From Site-B1 sp963722665 (GTDB lineage: Bacteria > Bacteroidota > Bacteroidia > Flavobacteriales > Flavobacteriaceae), in assembly GCA_963722665.1 (NCBI GenBank), contig CAVRNW010000021.1, positions 1-64,000 of the forward strand: a DNA stretch of 64,000 bases. The letters run 5' to 3'. This document shows, one piece after another, positions 37,207 through 45,893 of the stretch. Both the position numbers and the translations under genes were made by a program. The notes beneath the pieces are model-generated. The model ran no database searches. It was not told the origin of the DNA and saw nothing but the letters and a program-made list of their open reading frames with translations. Positions within the stretch are counted from its first letter, which is position 1; the number at the start of each line of letters is the position of its first letter.

Positions 37207-37695
37207 TTAAGCCTTCGCTTCTTTAGCGCAACAATTCATTTTACAATCGGCTTTACAGGCTGTTTCCTTTCCGTTTGTCTCCTTCGCTTCTGCTTGGTCA
37301 ACTTTTTTATCATCAGCTTCAAATTCCTCAACAGTTTTCATATCCTTCACAGAATAGGTGTCACCAGTCTTTTTAACAGTCTCTATTAAAAGGTCCGGAT
37401 TTACTTTTTCAACATCATATTCAACCATTGCTAATTTCTTGTCAAAATCTACTTTTGCAGATTTTACACCTTCCATTTTAGCGATCTTCTTTTCAATAGT
37501 TGCAGCACAACCAATAGCACAGGTCATACCTTCAACTGTAAACTCGGCTTTAGCGTAGGTTGCATCCGGGTTTAATTCTTTAACCTCAGTAGTTTCTGTT
37601 TCTACAGTTTTAACTTCTGGTTTGGCGTCATTCTTACATGCCATTACAAAGGCAACTAGCATTGTTAAAGCAAGGATATTTCTAAGTGTTTTCAT
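37207..37695 (-). CDS. Lipoprotein with heavy-metal-associated (HMA) domain and Cys-rich tail
   Basis: A 162-residue lipoprotein (FVMAC, Cys20). The HMA domain (about 48-115) has the metal site GMTCAIGC, which is C-x3-C rather than the usual C-x2-C of CopZ and copper ATPases. The C-terminal tail (CKADCKMNCCAKEAKA) adds four more Cys. It probably binds Cu+ or another soft metal in the periplasm or at the surface. It stands alone; there is no copper ATPase nearby. Confidence 0.85.
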   Translation of the reverse strand: MKTLRNILALTMLVAFVMACKNDAKPEVKTVETETTEVKELNPDATYAKAEFTVEGMTCAIGCAATIEKKIAKMEGVKSAKVDFDKKLAMVEYDVEKVNPDLLIETVKKTGDTYSVKDMKTVEEFEADDKKVDQAEAKETNGKETACKADCKMNCCAKEAKA

Positions 37696-37792
37696 AAATT
37701 TTAAATTATTTAAGTCCTAAACGGATATTTTATCTTTTTATTTGCTGCAAATCTAATAAATTATTTTTTACCATAAATAATTAAGATTAAGG

Positions 37793-37826
37793 CAAAAAAG
37801 ATCCGAAGTTATTAGCTTCGGATCTT
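37793..37826 (-). terminator. Terminator after the M16 peptidase pair
   Basis: Perfect 11-bp stem AAGATCCGAAG / CTTCGGATCTT with a 7-nt loop and an A-run on the left that is a U-run on the minus strand. Confidence 0.85.
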
Positions 37827-37851
37827 AATTATTGTATTTATATAAATTTTT

Positions 37852-39948
37852 CTAATTAAAATCCTCAGATGTCACACCTTCATTGACCTTTACATTAGAA
37901 ATATTCATTAAAATGGTCTGTGGTCCTGCTTTTATGGCTGTATTGTAAGGATACTGAACATTGCCTACAGGTGAATAGTTTGAATAATTAACAACAGAAG
38001 TCATAGATTGTCCCTGAGCTTCTACGGTTGTTTCAGTACGATTCAATAAGCCCGTTTCTACATCGTAATATCTGAAAGTAGGATTCTTTCCACTATCAAC
38101 TTTTACTTTGTAAACATCCTTTCCGTCAATGGTTGTGATGCTTTCAAGGCTAACTTTAGACATGTCATAATACAATTCCGGGAAGATAGAATTCTCACCT
38201 TTTTTTGATGCAATTTCTTCTTCAGTCATTTCCCTTTTCATTCCTTGTTGCTCGGCATAACCGGTTTCTCCGTTAAAACGTTGTTTCATGATCACTCCCA
38301 TGCCTTCTGCAGACATTTCCATAGATTCCTTATTAGGAGCCATCACTTTCATTTCTGCCTTTAATGGTAAAGGAACGCCTTCAATAGTTACATCGGCTGA
38401 TACCAGGAAGGAGTTAACGCTTTTAGCATTATCTGCTCCACCAATGGCGTTTATATAATTATTTAAAACAGTTTGAGATGTAACACCATCTGGGATAGGT
38501 TTTGAAAATTCAGGCTTATCAGTTGCTTTTGCATACTTATCAAAATATTTGATAGGGATTCCTGTTTTTTCAAGATTGCCAATAACATCACTTCCTTTTC
38601 CTACTACTATGACACGAGCATTTTGAGGTTTAAAATAAGTGTTAGCCACACGTTTTACGTCTTCTGCTGTTACTGCATTTATCTTTTTCAAATAAGTTGT
38701 GTAAAAATCAGCAGGAAGATTTTCAGTTTTAATGTTTAAAGCATAGCGTGCAATAGTCTCAGGTCTTTCTAAAGCTAGAACAAAGTCACCTGTATATTTT
38801 GCTTTTGCATTTTTGAGCTCATCGGGAGTGACCAGATCTGTTTTAATTTTATTGATCTCCTTTAATGTTTCCACAACAGCACTATCAGTAACTGCATTTC
38901 TCACGGCAGTTCCTGCACTAAATCTGGAAGCATATTTATCGGCTCCAACAGACGATCGTGCACCATAGGTATAGCCATGTTCTTCACGCAGATTCATATT
39001 CAAATAACTATTGAATCCTCCTCCCAAGATCTTGTTTGCAATTAACACTGCATGATAATCCGGGTGATTCATTTTTAAATCAACATTATTAGTCAATGAA
39101 ATATTTGATTGAACGGCATTTGGCATATCCACAAAATTGACCTGTGTGTATTGAACATTGCTATTAGGTGCCGGTAAAGGAGTAGTTACATCAATAGACT
39201 TTTCCCAACCATTAAAATATTCTTTTACTTGTTTTTTAACTGTTTTTAAATCCACGTCACCCACCACAACCAGATAAGCATTGTTTGGTGTAAAATACTT
39301 TTGGTAAAAAGCTCTGACATTATCTAAAGTAACCTTGTTCACTGACTCTTCTGTTACAAATTCGCCATAAGGATGTTTTACACCATAAGATAAGGCGCCT
39401 CCTACACGATTTGCAACCGCATCAACGCTTTTTTCCTCAGATTTCAATCCTTCAATTAATTTATCTTTTTCTTTTTGAAATTCTTCTTCAGTTAAAAGAG
39501 GGTTAATGGCACCATCTGCCATTAATTGCATTATTCTGTCGGCATATTTACTTAATGCTCTAGCCGAGGCACTTTGAGATCCAAAGAAAAGGCTTGCTCC
39601 AAGAAAATCAATTTCTTCATTAAATTCATCTTTTGGAATACTAGTTGTCCCGTTTCCTAACATCGCACTTAATAAACTGGCTACACCAGCTTTTTCACCT
39701 TCTATTATTGGTGGATTGTCAATTGTTAAGGTATAAGATACTCTAGGTAATTTGTGGTTTTCAACAACTAATACTGTCAATCCGTTTTTAAGTTGGAATT
39801 CACTTGGGACTTCCAACGCAATTTTTGGTGCCGGACCTGGTTTTGGTTGTTGTGATCTGTCAATTTGAGCTGTTGCTCCAATAGACATTAAAAACAAAGT
39901 AATTAATGCAAATATTTTAGTTTTCATTTGTAAATGGTTTCTTTTCAT
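37852..39948 (-). CDS. M16 family peptidase-like protein, non-catalytic partner
   Basis: A 698-residue exported protein: two M16 (insulinase/pitrilysin) homology domains (about 45-480) and a C-terminal beta-rich domain (about 490-698). At the place of the zinc motif HxxEH it reads ASLLSAMLGNGT, so metal ligands are missing. Retained substrate-side features include the LREEHGYTYGARSSVGAD segment. It follows the active M16 gene by 7 nt and probably forms a heterodimer with it, as in mitochondrial processing peptidase-type pairs. The true start may be MKTKIFALITLFL, a few residues downstream (Met8). Confidence 0.88.
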   Translation of the reverse strand: MKRNHLQMKTKIFALITLFLMSIGATAQIDRSQQPKPGPAPKIALEVPSEFQLKNGLTVLVVENHKLPRVSYTLTIDNPPIIEGEKAGVASLLSAMLGNGTTSIPKDEFNEEIDFLGASLFFGSQSASARALSKYADRIMQLMADGAINPLLTEEEFQKEKDKLIEGLKSEEKSVDAVANRVGGALSYGVKHPYGEFVTEESVNKVTLDNVRAFYQKYFTPNNAYLVVVGDVDLKTVKKQVKEYFNGWEKSIDVTTPLPAPNSNVQYTQVNFVDMPNAVQSNISLTNNVDLKMNHPDYHAVLIANKILGGGFNSYLNMNLREEHGYTYGARSSVGADKYASRFSAGTAVRNAVTDSAVVETLKEINKIKTDLVTPDELKNAKAKYTGDFVLALERPETIARYALNIKTENLPADFYTTYLKKINAVTAEDVKRVANTYFKPQNARVIVVGKGSDVIGNLEKTGIPIKYFDKYAKATDKPEFSKPIPDGVTSQTVLNNYINAIGGADNAKSVNSFLVSADVTIEGVPLPLKAEMKVMAPNKESMEMSAEGMGVIMKQRFNGETGYAEQQGMKREMTEEEIASKKGENSIFPELYYDMSKVSLESITTIDGKDVYKVKVDSGKNPTFRYYDVETGLLNRTETTVEAQGQSMTSVVNYSNYSPVGNVQYPYNTAIKAGPQTILMNISNVKVNEGVTSEDFN

Positions 39949-39955
39949 TATATAA

Positions 39956-41276
39956 TTATTGATCTTTTGCTTCAGGTAAATATTCCAAAATCAATCGCTG
40001 ATTTGGATTTAGATATTTCTTGGCTACATTTTGAATTTCTTCACGAGTAATTGATCTGTAAATGTTGATCTCATTGTTGATCAGGTTGGTGTCTCCGTAA
40101 AGCATATAGTATCTCGCCAATGAATTGGCAATTCCTTCAACACTTGAATTGGAGTTAACAAACTGATTTTCAAATTTATTTTGAAGCTTTTGATAGTCTT
40201 TTTCAGATATTAATTCGTTTTGCACTTTTACAACTTCTTCATCAATTTCAGTGATAAGAGATTCTAAAGAATTTTCACCTAAAGGCAATCCGTAAAGAAT
40301 ATACATTCCATAATCTTCCTGACTAATATTAAATGCACCCACTTGAAGTGCCATTTTTTTGTCATCAACTATCTTTTTATACAATTTAGATGATTTTCCA
40401 TCGCTTAAATAAGTAGATAACATATCAAGAACGTAGGCGTCTTTTTCTTTGAATCCAGGTGTTCTGTAAGCAGCTACAACAGCCGGAATCTGTATATTAG
40501 GGTCATAAGCTTTTTCATTTATGGTTTCAGTTATTGGGTCTTCCTTTTCAAACTTTCTAACTATTTCCTCACCTCTAGGAATAGGCCCGAAATAATCTTT
40601 AACCATTTTTTTGGTCTTGGCAATATCAATATCTCCTGCCACAACCAATACAGCATTATTAGGGGTATAGAATTTTTTATTGAACGCCTGAAACTCTTCT
40701 AAGAGTAGCTGCATCCAAATGATCCATTTCTCCAATAGTTGTCCATCTGTAAGGGTGCTTTGTGAACATATTCTTTTTAACATATTCTATAAAGCGTCCA
40801 TAAGGCTGGTTATCAACTCGAAGACGTTTTTCTTCTTTCACAACCTCATTTTGGGTATCAACCCCAATTTGATTGATTATAGGATGCATTAAACGTTCTG
40901 ATTCCATCCAAAGGCCAAGTTCCAAACTATTTGATGGAAATACCTCATAGTAATATGTTCTGTCATCCGTAGTGTTAGCATTATTACTTCCTCCATTTGA
41001 AGTTACAATTGTAAACCATTCACCACGCTCAATATTTTGGGTTCCTTCAAATAGAAGGTGTTCAAAAAAGTGTGCAAATCCGGTTCGTTCAGGATTTTCA
41101 TCTTTAGCTCCAACATGGTACATGACAGAGGTTGTAACTACCGGTGCAGTATTGTCTTGGTGTAAAACAACGTGCATTCCGTTTTCCAAATCGTACTCTT
41201 CAAATTTAACTTCCTGTGCTATTGTAGTGGCTACAATAAGCATAAAAGAAGCTAAGGTAAACAAGCTTTTTTTCAT
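39956..41276 (-). pseudogene. M16 family zinc peptidase, catalytic partner, frameshifted
   Basis: Starts MKKSLFTLASFMLIVATTIA (signal peptide) and has the inverted zinc motif HFFEH in GFAHFFEHLLFEGT (about residue 67-80) and the downstream Glu. The frame breaks at LDAAT near 40702; one extra A gives a false RRVSGVQ end. In the next frame the protein continues LEEFQAFNKKFYTPNNAVLV and ends at 39956 (about 439 residues in total). It is a periplasmic or surface protease upstream of its non-catalytic partner. A single indel explains the break. Confidence 0.87.
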
Positions 41277-41457
41277 TATTTAATTTTTTAAGGTTTTATA
41301 ATTTAATGTTTGTCTGTAATTTTTAAATTTGTTACAACGAGAACAAAAATAATAATCCAAATGACTTATCTATAGAAAAAGTTAAAATTTAACATCAAAT
41401 TAAAGTTTGTAGTTATTTATTTTTTACTTTGACAAAATACTAACCAAAAAAGTTAAT

Positions 41458-41907
41458 ATGAAAAAGTTTACACTGCCTATTAGGTTTGGGGTTGCAATAA
41501 GCGGAAGTTTGATAGGTTATTTTTTGTTTTTAGCCTTATTAAATTATCACACGAATCCATTTTTCAGTCTCTTTAATGGGGTGATCACAGGATTTGGCAT
41601 TTTTGAAGCAATTAAATATCACAAATTAGAACAGGGAAATAATTTTAGTTACACTTCTGGTTTTACAGTGGGATTAACTGCCGGTTTTCTTGCGACAATT
41701 ATATTCACTATCTTTTTTTTGTTTTATGCCACAGAAGTTAATCCAAATTTCTTGGAGGAGTTACTTACAGTCTTCAAACGAGAATATAATGTTGGAGTAG
41801 GATTAGTATGTTTTGTGGTTGCAATAATGGGTTTTACAACCACAGTCGTGTTGACTCTTTCCTTCATGCAATTTTTTAAAAACAGTAATAATCCAACTTC
41901 AAAATAG
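41458..41907 (+). CDS. DUF4199 membrane protein, intact copy
   Basis: A 149-residue protein with four hydrophobic segments (about 8-28, 36-52, 68-92, 118-142), of the DUF4199 family of Bacteroidota. Function unknown. The next gene is a close paralogue (same MKK-LPIRFG start and ITGFGIFE block), so this is a tandem duplication. Confidence 0.8.
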   Translation: MKKFTLPIRFGVAISGSLIGYFLFLALLNYHTNPFFSLFNGVITGFGIFEAIKYHKLEQGNNFSYTSGFTVGLTAGFLATIIFTIFFLFYATEVNPNFLEELLTVFKREYNVGVGLVCFVVAIMGFTTTVVLTLSFMQFFKNSNNPTSK

Positions 41908-41967
41908 GTTACTAGATTTTTTTTCCGAACTTTAGTAGACCAACTAACCGATTAAATAGAAAGTTCT

Positions 41968-42422
41968 ATGAAAAAGTTATCTTTGCCAATAAGATTTGGA
42001 ATAGTAATTAGTGGCGGTTTAATTGCATCATTTTCTGTTGCATGCTTATTTAATGCTCATACAAATCCTTTATATAGTATGTTAAATATTGTAGTAACGG
42101 GATTTGGAATTTTTGAAACTATTCGCTATTACAAATTGGAACAAGCAGATGAATTTTTCATATTCAAATGGATTTACGGCAGGAATTATAGCCGGAGCTG
42201 TGGCTACTATTATTTTTACTGTTATTCTTTTTGTTTTATGTTACTGAGATCAATCAAGATTTTCTTCCTGAATTATTAGAATTTTTTAAAGGAGATTACA
42301 AAGTAGGTGCATAGGCATGGTCACTTTTGTAGTTGCGATTATGGGTTTTACAACTACTGTGGTTCTTACGCTTTACTTTTATGCAATATTTTAAAAATAG
42401 CGGTAACTCATCTTCAAAATAA
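41968..42422 (+). pseudogene. DUF4199 membrane protein, frameshifted paralogue
   Basis: Begins MKKLSLPIRFGIVISGGLIA and follows its neighbour to KLEQADEF, where the frame shifts near 42150. The remainder (FSYSNGFTAGIIAGAVATIIFTV, then GMVTFVVAIMGFTTTVV) is found in the other frames and ends KNSGNSSSK at 42422. Three or so indels are needed (near 42150, 42225 and 42310-42375). Apart from this it is as conserved as the intact copy. Confidence 0.78.
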
Positions 42423-42430
42423 ATAAATCG

Positions 42431-42461
42431 TTTGTAGATTAATTAATTAGCTGTATATTTG
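42431..42461 (+). promoter_or_regulatory. Promoter for rplU-rpmA
   Basis: The best promoter in the window: -33 TTTG (42431-42434), 19 bp, -7 TATATTTG (42454-42461). Transcription is expected near 42468, giving a leader of about 35 nt. Confidence 0.75.
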
Positions 42462-42502
42462 CACTCATTTTTGAACAAATTAATTAATATAAACGTTACG
42501 CT

Positions 42503-43282
42503 ATGTACGCAATTGTAGAGATAGCAGGGCAACAATTTAAAGTTGTTAAAGACCAAAAGGTGTTTGTACATCGTTTAGCTACAGAAGAAGGAAAGAAAGT
42601 ATCTTTCGATAATGTTCTTTTGTTAGCAGATGGTGACAAAGTTACTGTTGGCGCCCCGGCTATAGACGGAGCTCAAGTAGGAGCAAAAGTCTTAAAGCAC
42701 CTTAAAGGTGATAAAGTTATCGTTTTCAAGAAGAAAAGACGTAAAGGTTATCGAGTGAAGAATGGTCACAGACAAGCCTTATCTGAAATCGTTATTGAAA
42801 ACATTGTAGCCTCAGGAGCAAAGAAAGCTGCTCCGGCAAAACAAGAAACTAAAAAAGCAGAACCTGCAGCTAAATCTGTAGCACCAAAAGCTACTTCTTC
42901 GAAGGCTGCTCCCAAAGCAGAGCTTAAAAAAGCTAAACCTGAAGCTAAAGCTGCAACACCTAAGGTTGTTGCTGCAAAATCAGAGGCTAAAAAAGAAGCT
43001 CCAAAAGCTAAACCAGCTGCAAAAAAATCAACTGGAAAGGCAGATGACCTTAAAAAGATTGAAGGTATCGGTCCTAAAATCGCTGAAACCTTAGTGGCAG
43101 CAGGAATTGCGACATTTGCAGAACTGGCAAAAACTAAACCGGCAAAAATCTCTGAAATCATTGAAGGAGTTCGTGGTAATCACGTTCCTGACACATGGCC
43201 TGAGCAATCTAAATTGGCGGCAGACGGTAAGTGGGATGAATTAAAAAAATTACAGGATAAACTAGATGGTGGTAAGAAATAA
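42503..43282 (+). CDS. rplU: Ribosomal protein bL21 with Lys/Ala-rich linker and C-terminal HhH domain
   Basis: Residues 1-103 are a normal bL21 (MYAIVEIAGQQFKVVKDQKV, KKKRRKGYRVKNGHRQ). Residues 104-180 are an Ala/Lys/Pro-rich linker, and 181-259 form a compact domain with the helix-hairpin-helix DDLKKIEGIGPKIAETLVAA and a tail NHVPDTWPEQSKLAADGKWD. Total 259 residues, about 2.5 times the usual bL21. The extension is open, in frame and ends at a normal stop before rpmA. Such extensions occur in flavobacterial bL21. HhH domains usually bind nucleic acid, so a role in rRNA contact or DNA binding is possible. Confidence 0.95.
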   Translation: MYAIVEIAGQQFKVVKDQKVFVHRLATEEGKKVSFDNVLLLADGDKVTVGAPAIDGAQVGAKVLKHLKGDKVIVFKKKRRKGYRVKNGHRQALSEIVIENIVASGAKKAAPAKQETKKAEPAAKSVAPKATSSKAAPKAELKKAKPEAKAATPKVVAAKSEAKKEAPKAKPAAKKSTGKADDLKKIEGIGPKIAETLVAAGIATFAELAKTKPAKISEIIEGVRGNHVPDTWPEQSKLAADGKWDELKKLQDKLDGGKK

Positions 43283-43322
43283 TATTTCTAACTACTAGTA
43301 TTAACAATAAAACCGAAAGACA

Positions 43323-43583
43323 ATGGCTCATAAAAAAGGAGTTGGTAGTTCCAAGAACGGTAGAGAATCAGAATCGAAACGCTTAGGCGTTAAAATTTAT
43401 GGTGGACAAGCTGCTGTTGCAGGAAACATTATCATAAGACAAAGAGGAACTAAACATCACCCAGGTGAGAATGTTTATGTTTCCAAAGACCATACTTTAC
43501 ATGCTAAAGTTGATGGGATTGTAAAATTCACCAAGAAAAAAGATGATAAATCATATGTTTCTATTGAGCCTTTTGATGCTTAA
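43323..43583 (+). CDS. rpmA: Ribosomal protein bL27
   Basis: 86 residues starting MAHKKGVGSSKNGRESESKR, the standard bL27 N-terminus near the peptidyl transferase centre, without a cleavable leader. Co-transcribed with rplU, 40 nt apart. Confidence 0.98.
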   Translation: MAHKKGVGSSKNGRESESKRLGVKIYGGQAAVAGNIIIRQRGTKHHPGENVYVSKDHTLHAKVDGIVKFTKKKDDKSYVSIEPFDA

Positions 43584-43611
43584 GAAACCGATTATTATTC
43601 TTTAACAAATA

Positions 43612-43642
43612 GAAACCCTTTCTGGAAACAGAAAGGGTTTTG
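43612..43642 (+). terminator. Terminator after rpmA
   Basis: Perfect stem AACCCTTTCTG / CAGAAAGGGTT around GAAA, followed by T-rich sequence. Confidence 0.85.
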
Positions 43643-43885
43643 TTTTATACATTTTGCAATAACGATTGCAGTGATTAGCTTTTGTAAAACATGGCTCTGA
43701 GGTTTTGCAAAACTAGAAACGAAAAGCGTGGTGCTACGTCGCTTTTGCGTCGTAGGAATTGCCCAAATAAAAAACCCTCACATCCCGATGGTTATCGGGA
43801 ATGCAAGGGTTTAATTATAAATTAGTTTCAATGAAAGAGATTGCCACGTCGCTCCCGATAGCTATCGGGACTCCTCGCAATGAGG
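43643..43885. repeat. Gene-free stretch with hairpins and interspersed palindromes
   Basis: No gene is seen. The stretch holds an imperfect inverted repeat (TTTTGTAAAAC near 43682 and GGTTTTGCAAAA near 43700); a terminator-like stem AAACCCT/AGGGTTT at 43772-43812 for ahcY, whose loop contains TCCCGATggttATCGGGA (43783-43800); and the palindrome TCCCGATagctATCGGGA (43853-43870) inside GATTGCCACGTCGC...CTCGCAATGAG, a composition common in Bacteroidota intergenic repeats. Confidence 0.6.
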
Positions 43886-45202
43886 TTAATATCTGTAATA
43901 CTCAGGCTTAAAAGGACCTTCTTGTTTTACACCAATATAATCGGCTTGGTCTTTACGCAATTCAGTAAGTTCAACACCAATTTTAGCTAGATGTAATTTT
44001 GCTACTTTTTCATCAAGATGCTTTGGTAACATATACACCTCATTTTCGTAAGCGTCTTTGTTTGTCCAAAGTTCAATTTGAGCTAAAGTTTGGTTTGTAA
44101 AGGAGTTGCTCATTACAAAACTTGGGTGACCAGTAGCACATCCTAAATTCACTAAACGACCTTCGGCAAGAATAATAATGTCTTTTCCTTTTATAGTGTA
44201 CTTGTCAACCTGTGGCTTAATAGTATCTTTAGTATTGCCATAGTTTTTATTCAACCAGGCCATGTCAATTTCATTATCAAAATGTCCAATATTACAAACT
44301 ATGGTTTTGTCTTTCATAGCTTCAAAATGACGACTTTGAACAATATCTTTGTTTCCTGTAGTTGTTATGATAATATCAGAATTACCAACAACTGTTTCTA
44401 GTTTTTTTACTTCAAAACCATCCATGGCAGCTTGTAGCGCACAAATAGGATCAATTTCTGTAACGGTAACAATACTTCCTGCACCTTTAAATGATGCAGC
44501 TGTACCTTTACCAACATCGCCATAACCACAAACAGTTACTCGTTTTCCTGCTAACATTAAATCTGTTGCTCGGCGAATCGCATCTACAGCACTTTCACGA
44601 CATCCATATTTATTATCGAATTTACTTTTGGTCACCGAATCATTGACGTTAATAGCAGGCATTGGTAAAGTGCCATTCTTCACACGCTCATAAAGTCTGT
44701 GAACTCCGGTAGTGGTTTCTTCACTTAAGCCGTTAATTCCAGTAGCCAGTTCAGGATATTTATCTAAAACCATATTGGTTAGATCGCCACCATCATCAAG
44801 GATCATATTCAATGGTTTTCTGTCTTCACCAAAGAAAAGTGTTTGCTCTATGCACCAGTCGAATTCTTCTTCTGTCATGTCCTTCCATGCATACACCGGA
44901 GTACCGGCAGCTGCAATTGCAGCAGCAGCCTGATCTTGGGTTGAGAAGATATTACATGAACTCCATGTTACTTCTGCACCAAGAGCTTGTAAAGTTTCTA
45001 TTAAAACTGCTGTTTGAATGGTCATATGTAAACAGCCTGCAATTCTAGCTCCTTTAAGTGGCTGTGAATTTTTGTATTCCTCACGCAAACTCATCAATCC
45101 AGGCATTTCTGCTTCGGCTAATTCTATTTCTTTTCTTCCCCATTTGGCAAGCGAGATATCTTTCACTTTATAAGGAACATAAGCAATTGTTTTTGTATTC
45201 AT
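43886..45202 (-). CDS. ahcY: Adenosylhomocysteinase
   Basis: SAH hydrolase splits S-adenosylhomocysteine to adenosine and homocysteine, keeping methylation running. The NAD-binding motif GYGDVGKGTAASFKGAGSIV and the C-terminus DQADYIGVKQEGPFKPEYYRY are intact. I choose the ATG at 45202 (MNTKTIAYVPYKVKDISL, 438 residues). The longer frame from 45238 would begin inside the promoter, since the minus-strand -7 element at 45236-45243 predicts transcription from about 45229. The gene stands alone and is divergent from the PPTase gene. Confidence 0.97.
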   Translation of the reverse strand: MNTKTIAYVPYKVKDISLAKWGRKEIELAEAEMPGLMSLREEYKNSQPLKGARIAGCLHMTIQTAVLIETLQALGAEVTWSSCNIFSTQDQAAAAIAAAGTPVYAWKDMTEEEFDWCIEQTLFFGEDRKPLNMILDDGGDLTNMVLDKYPELATGINGLSEETTTGVHRLYERVKNGTLPMPAINVNDSVTKSKFDNKYGCRESAVDAIRRATDLMLAGKRVTVCGYGDVGKGTAASFKGAGSIVTVTEIDPICALQAAMDGFEVKKLETVVGNSDIIITTTGNKDIVQSRHFEAMKDKTIVCNIGHFDNEIDMAWLNKNYGNTKDTIKPQVDKYTIKGKDIIILAEGRLVNLGCATGHPSFVMSNSFTNQTLAQIELWTNKDAYENEVYMLPKHLDEKVAKLHLAKIGVELTELRKDQADYIGVKQEGPFKPEYYRY

Positions 45203-45235
45203 AGTTGTATATTTGTCTATCAAATTTTTAAAGCG

Positions 45236-45243
45236 CAAAGATA
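45236..45243 (-). promoter_or_regulatory. Promoter -7 element for ahcY
   Basis: Minus-strand TATCTTTG. It decides the start codon of ahcY in favour of 45202. No SAH riboswitch was recognised in the leader of about 27 nt. Confidence 0.55.
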
Positions 45244-45266
45244 ACTAATAACTTTTAGAATATTAA

Positions 45267-45893
45267 ATGCCTCTTTACAAAACCATTAATCCTAACTCAC
45301 AAACTATTGTTAAAATTTGGAAGATTTCGGAGTCTTTTGATGAATTGATGCAACCAATATCATTGAAACCCGAGAGTCTGAATAGAGTGTCCAAGATGAA
45401 ATCCGGGATACATCAGTGTGGGTTTTTAAGTGTTCGACATTTACTGGCAGAATTTGGATATACTGATGCCGATTTGTTCTATGATGATTTTGGCAAACCG
45501 CATTTAAAAGATGATAAATATATTTCAATTACACATTCATTTAACTATAGCGGAATAATCGTCAGTGAAAGTAAAGTTGGAATTGACATTGAAAAACAGC
45601 GTCCTATTATAACTAAAATTGCTTCAAAATTTGTTGGGTATGAATTTGAATATCTAAAGGAATATGACAGCGATTATGTTAAGCAATTGACGGTTATCTG
45701 GTGCGCAAAGGAGTCTTTATTTAAATTATTTGCAACGCAAGGCTTGAGTTTTAAACAACACATTTTAGTGATCCCATTTACCATAGAGGAAGGTTCTACT
45801 GTGAGTTGGATCGATTATAGTTCGAAGAAAAACCGATACAATATCCATTTTACTGAATTTGATGGATTTACATGTGCTTATGCTCTCGAATAG
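45267..45893 (+). CDS. 4'-phosphopantetheinyl transferase superfamily protein
   Basis: A 208-residue Sfp/AcpT-like enzyme that moves the phosphopantetheine arm of CoA to carrier proteins. The signature is VGIDIEKQRPII (about 109-120) with Mg2+-binding acidic residues, and the second motif IWCAKESLFKLF (about 148-159). First gene of a compact plus-strand operon; its stop codon is directly followed by the next start with no gap. Confidence 0.92.
   Translation: MPLYKTINPNSQTIVKIWKISESFDELMQPISLKPESLNRVSKMKSGIHQCGFLSVRHLLAEFGYTDADLFYDDFGKPHLKDDKYISITHSFNYSGIIVSESKVGIDIEKQRPIITKIASKFVGYEFEYLKEYDSDYVKQLTVIWCAKESLFKLFATQGLSFKQHILVIPFTIEEGSTVSWIDYSSKKNRYNIHFTEFDGFTCAYALE

Noticed and set aside
40677..40783. 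Programmed frameshift between the two M16 pieces
   Set aside because: No slippery heptamer or stimulating structure is seen; a one-base insertion is simpler.
42766..43161. Minus-strand ORF in the rplU extension
   Set aside because: Low-complexity reverse reading of the Ala/Lys linker; long only because of composition.
45203..45238. Upstream ahcY start (MRFKNLIDKYTT)
   Set aside because: It would begin inside the -7 element; the family start is MNTKTIAYVPYKVKDI at 45202.
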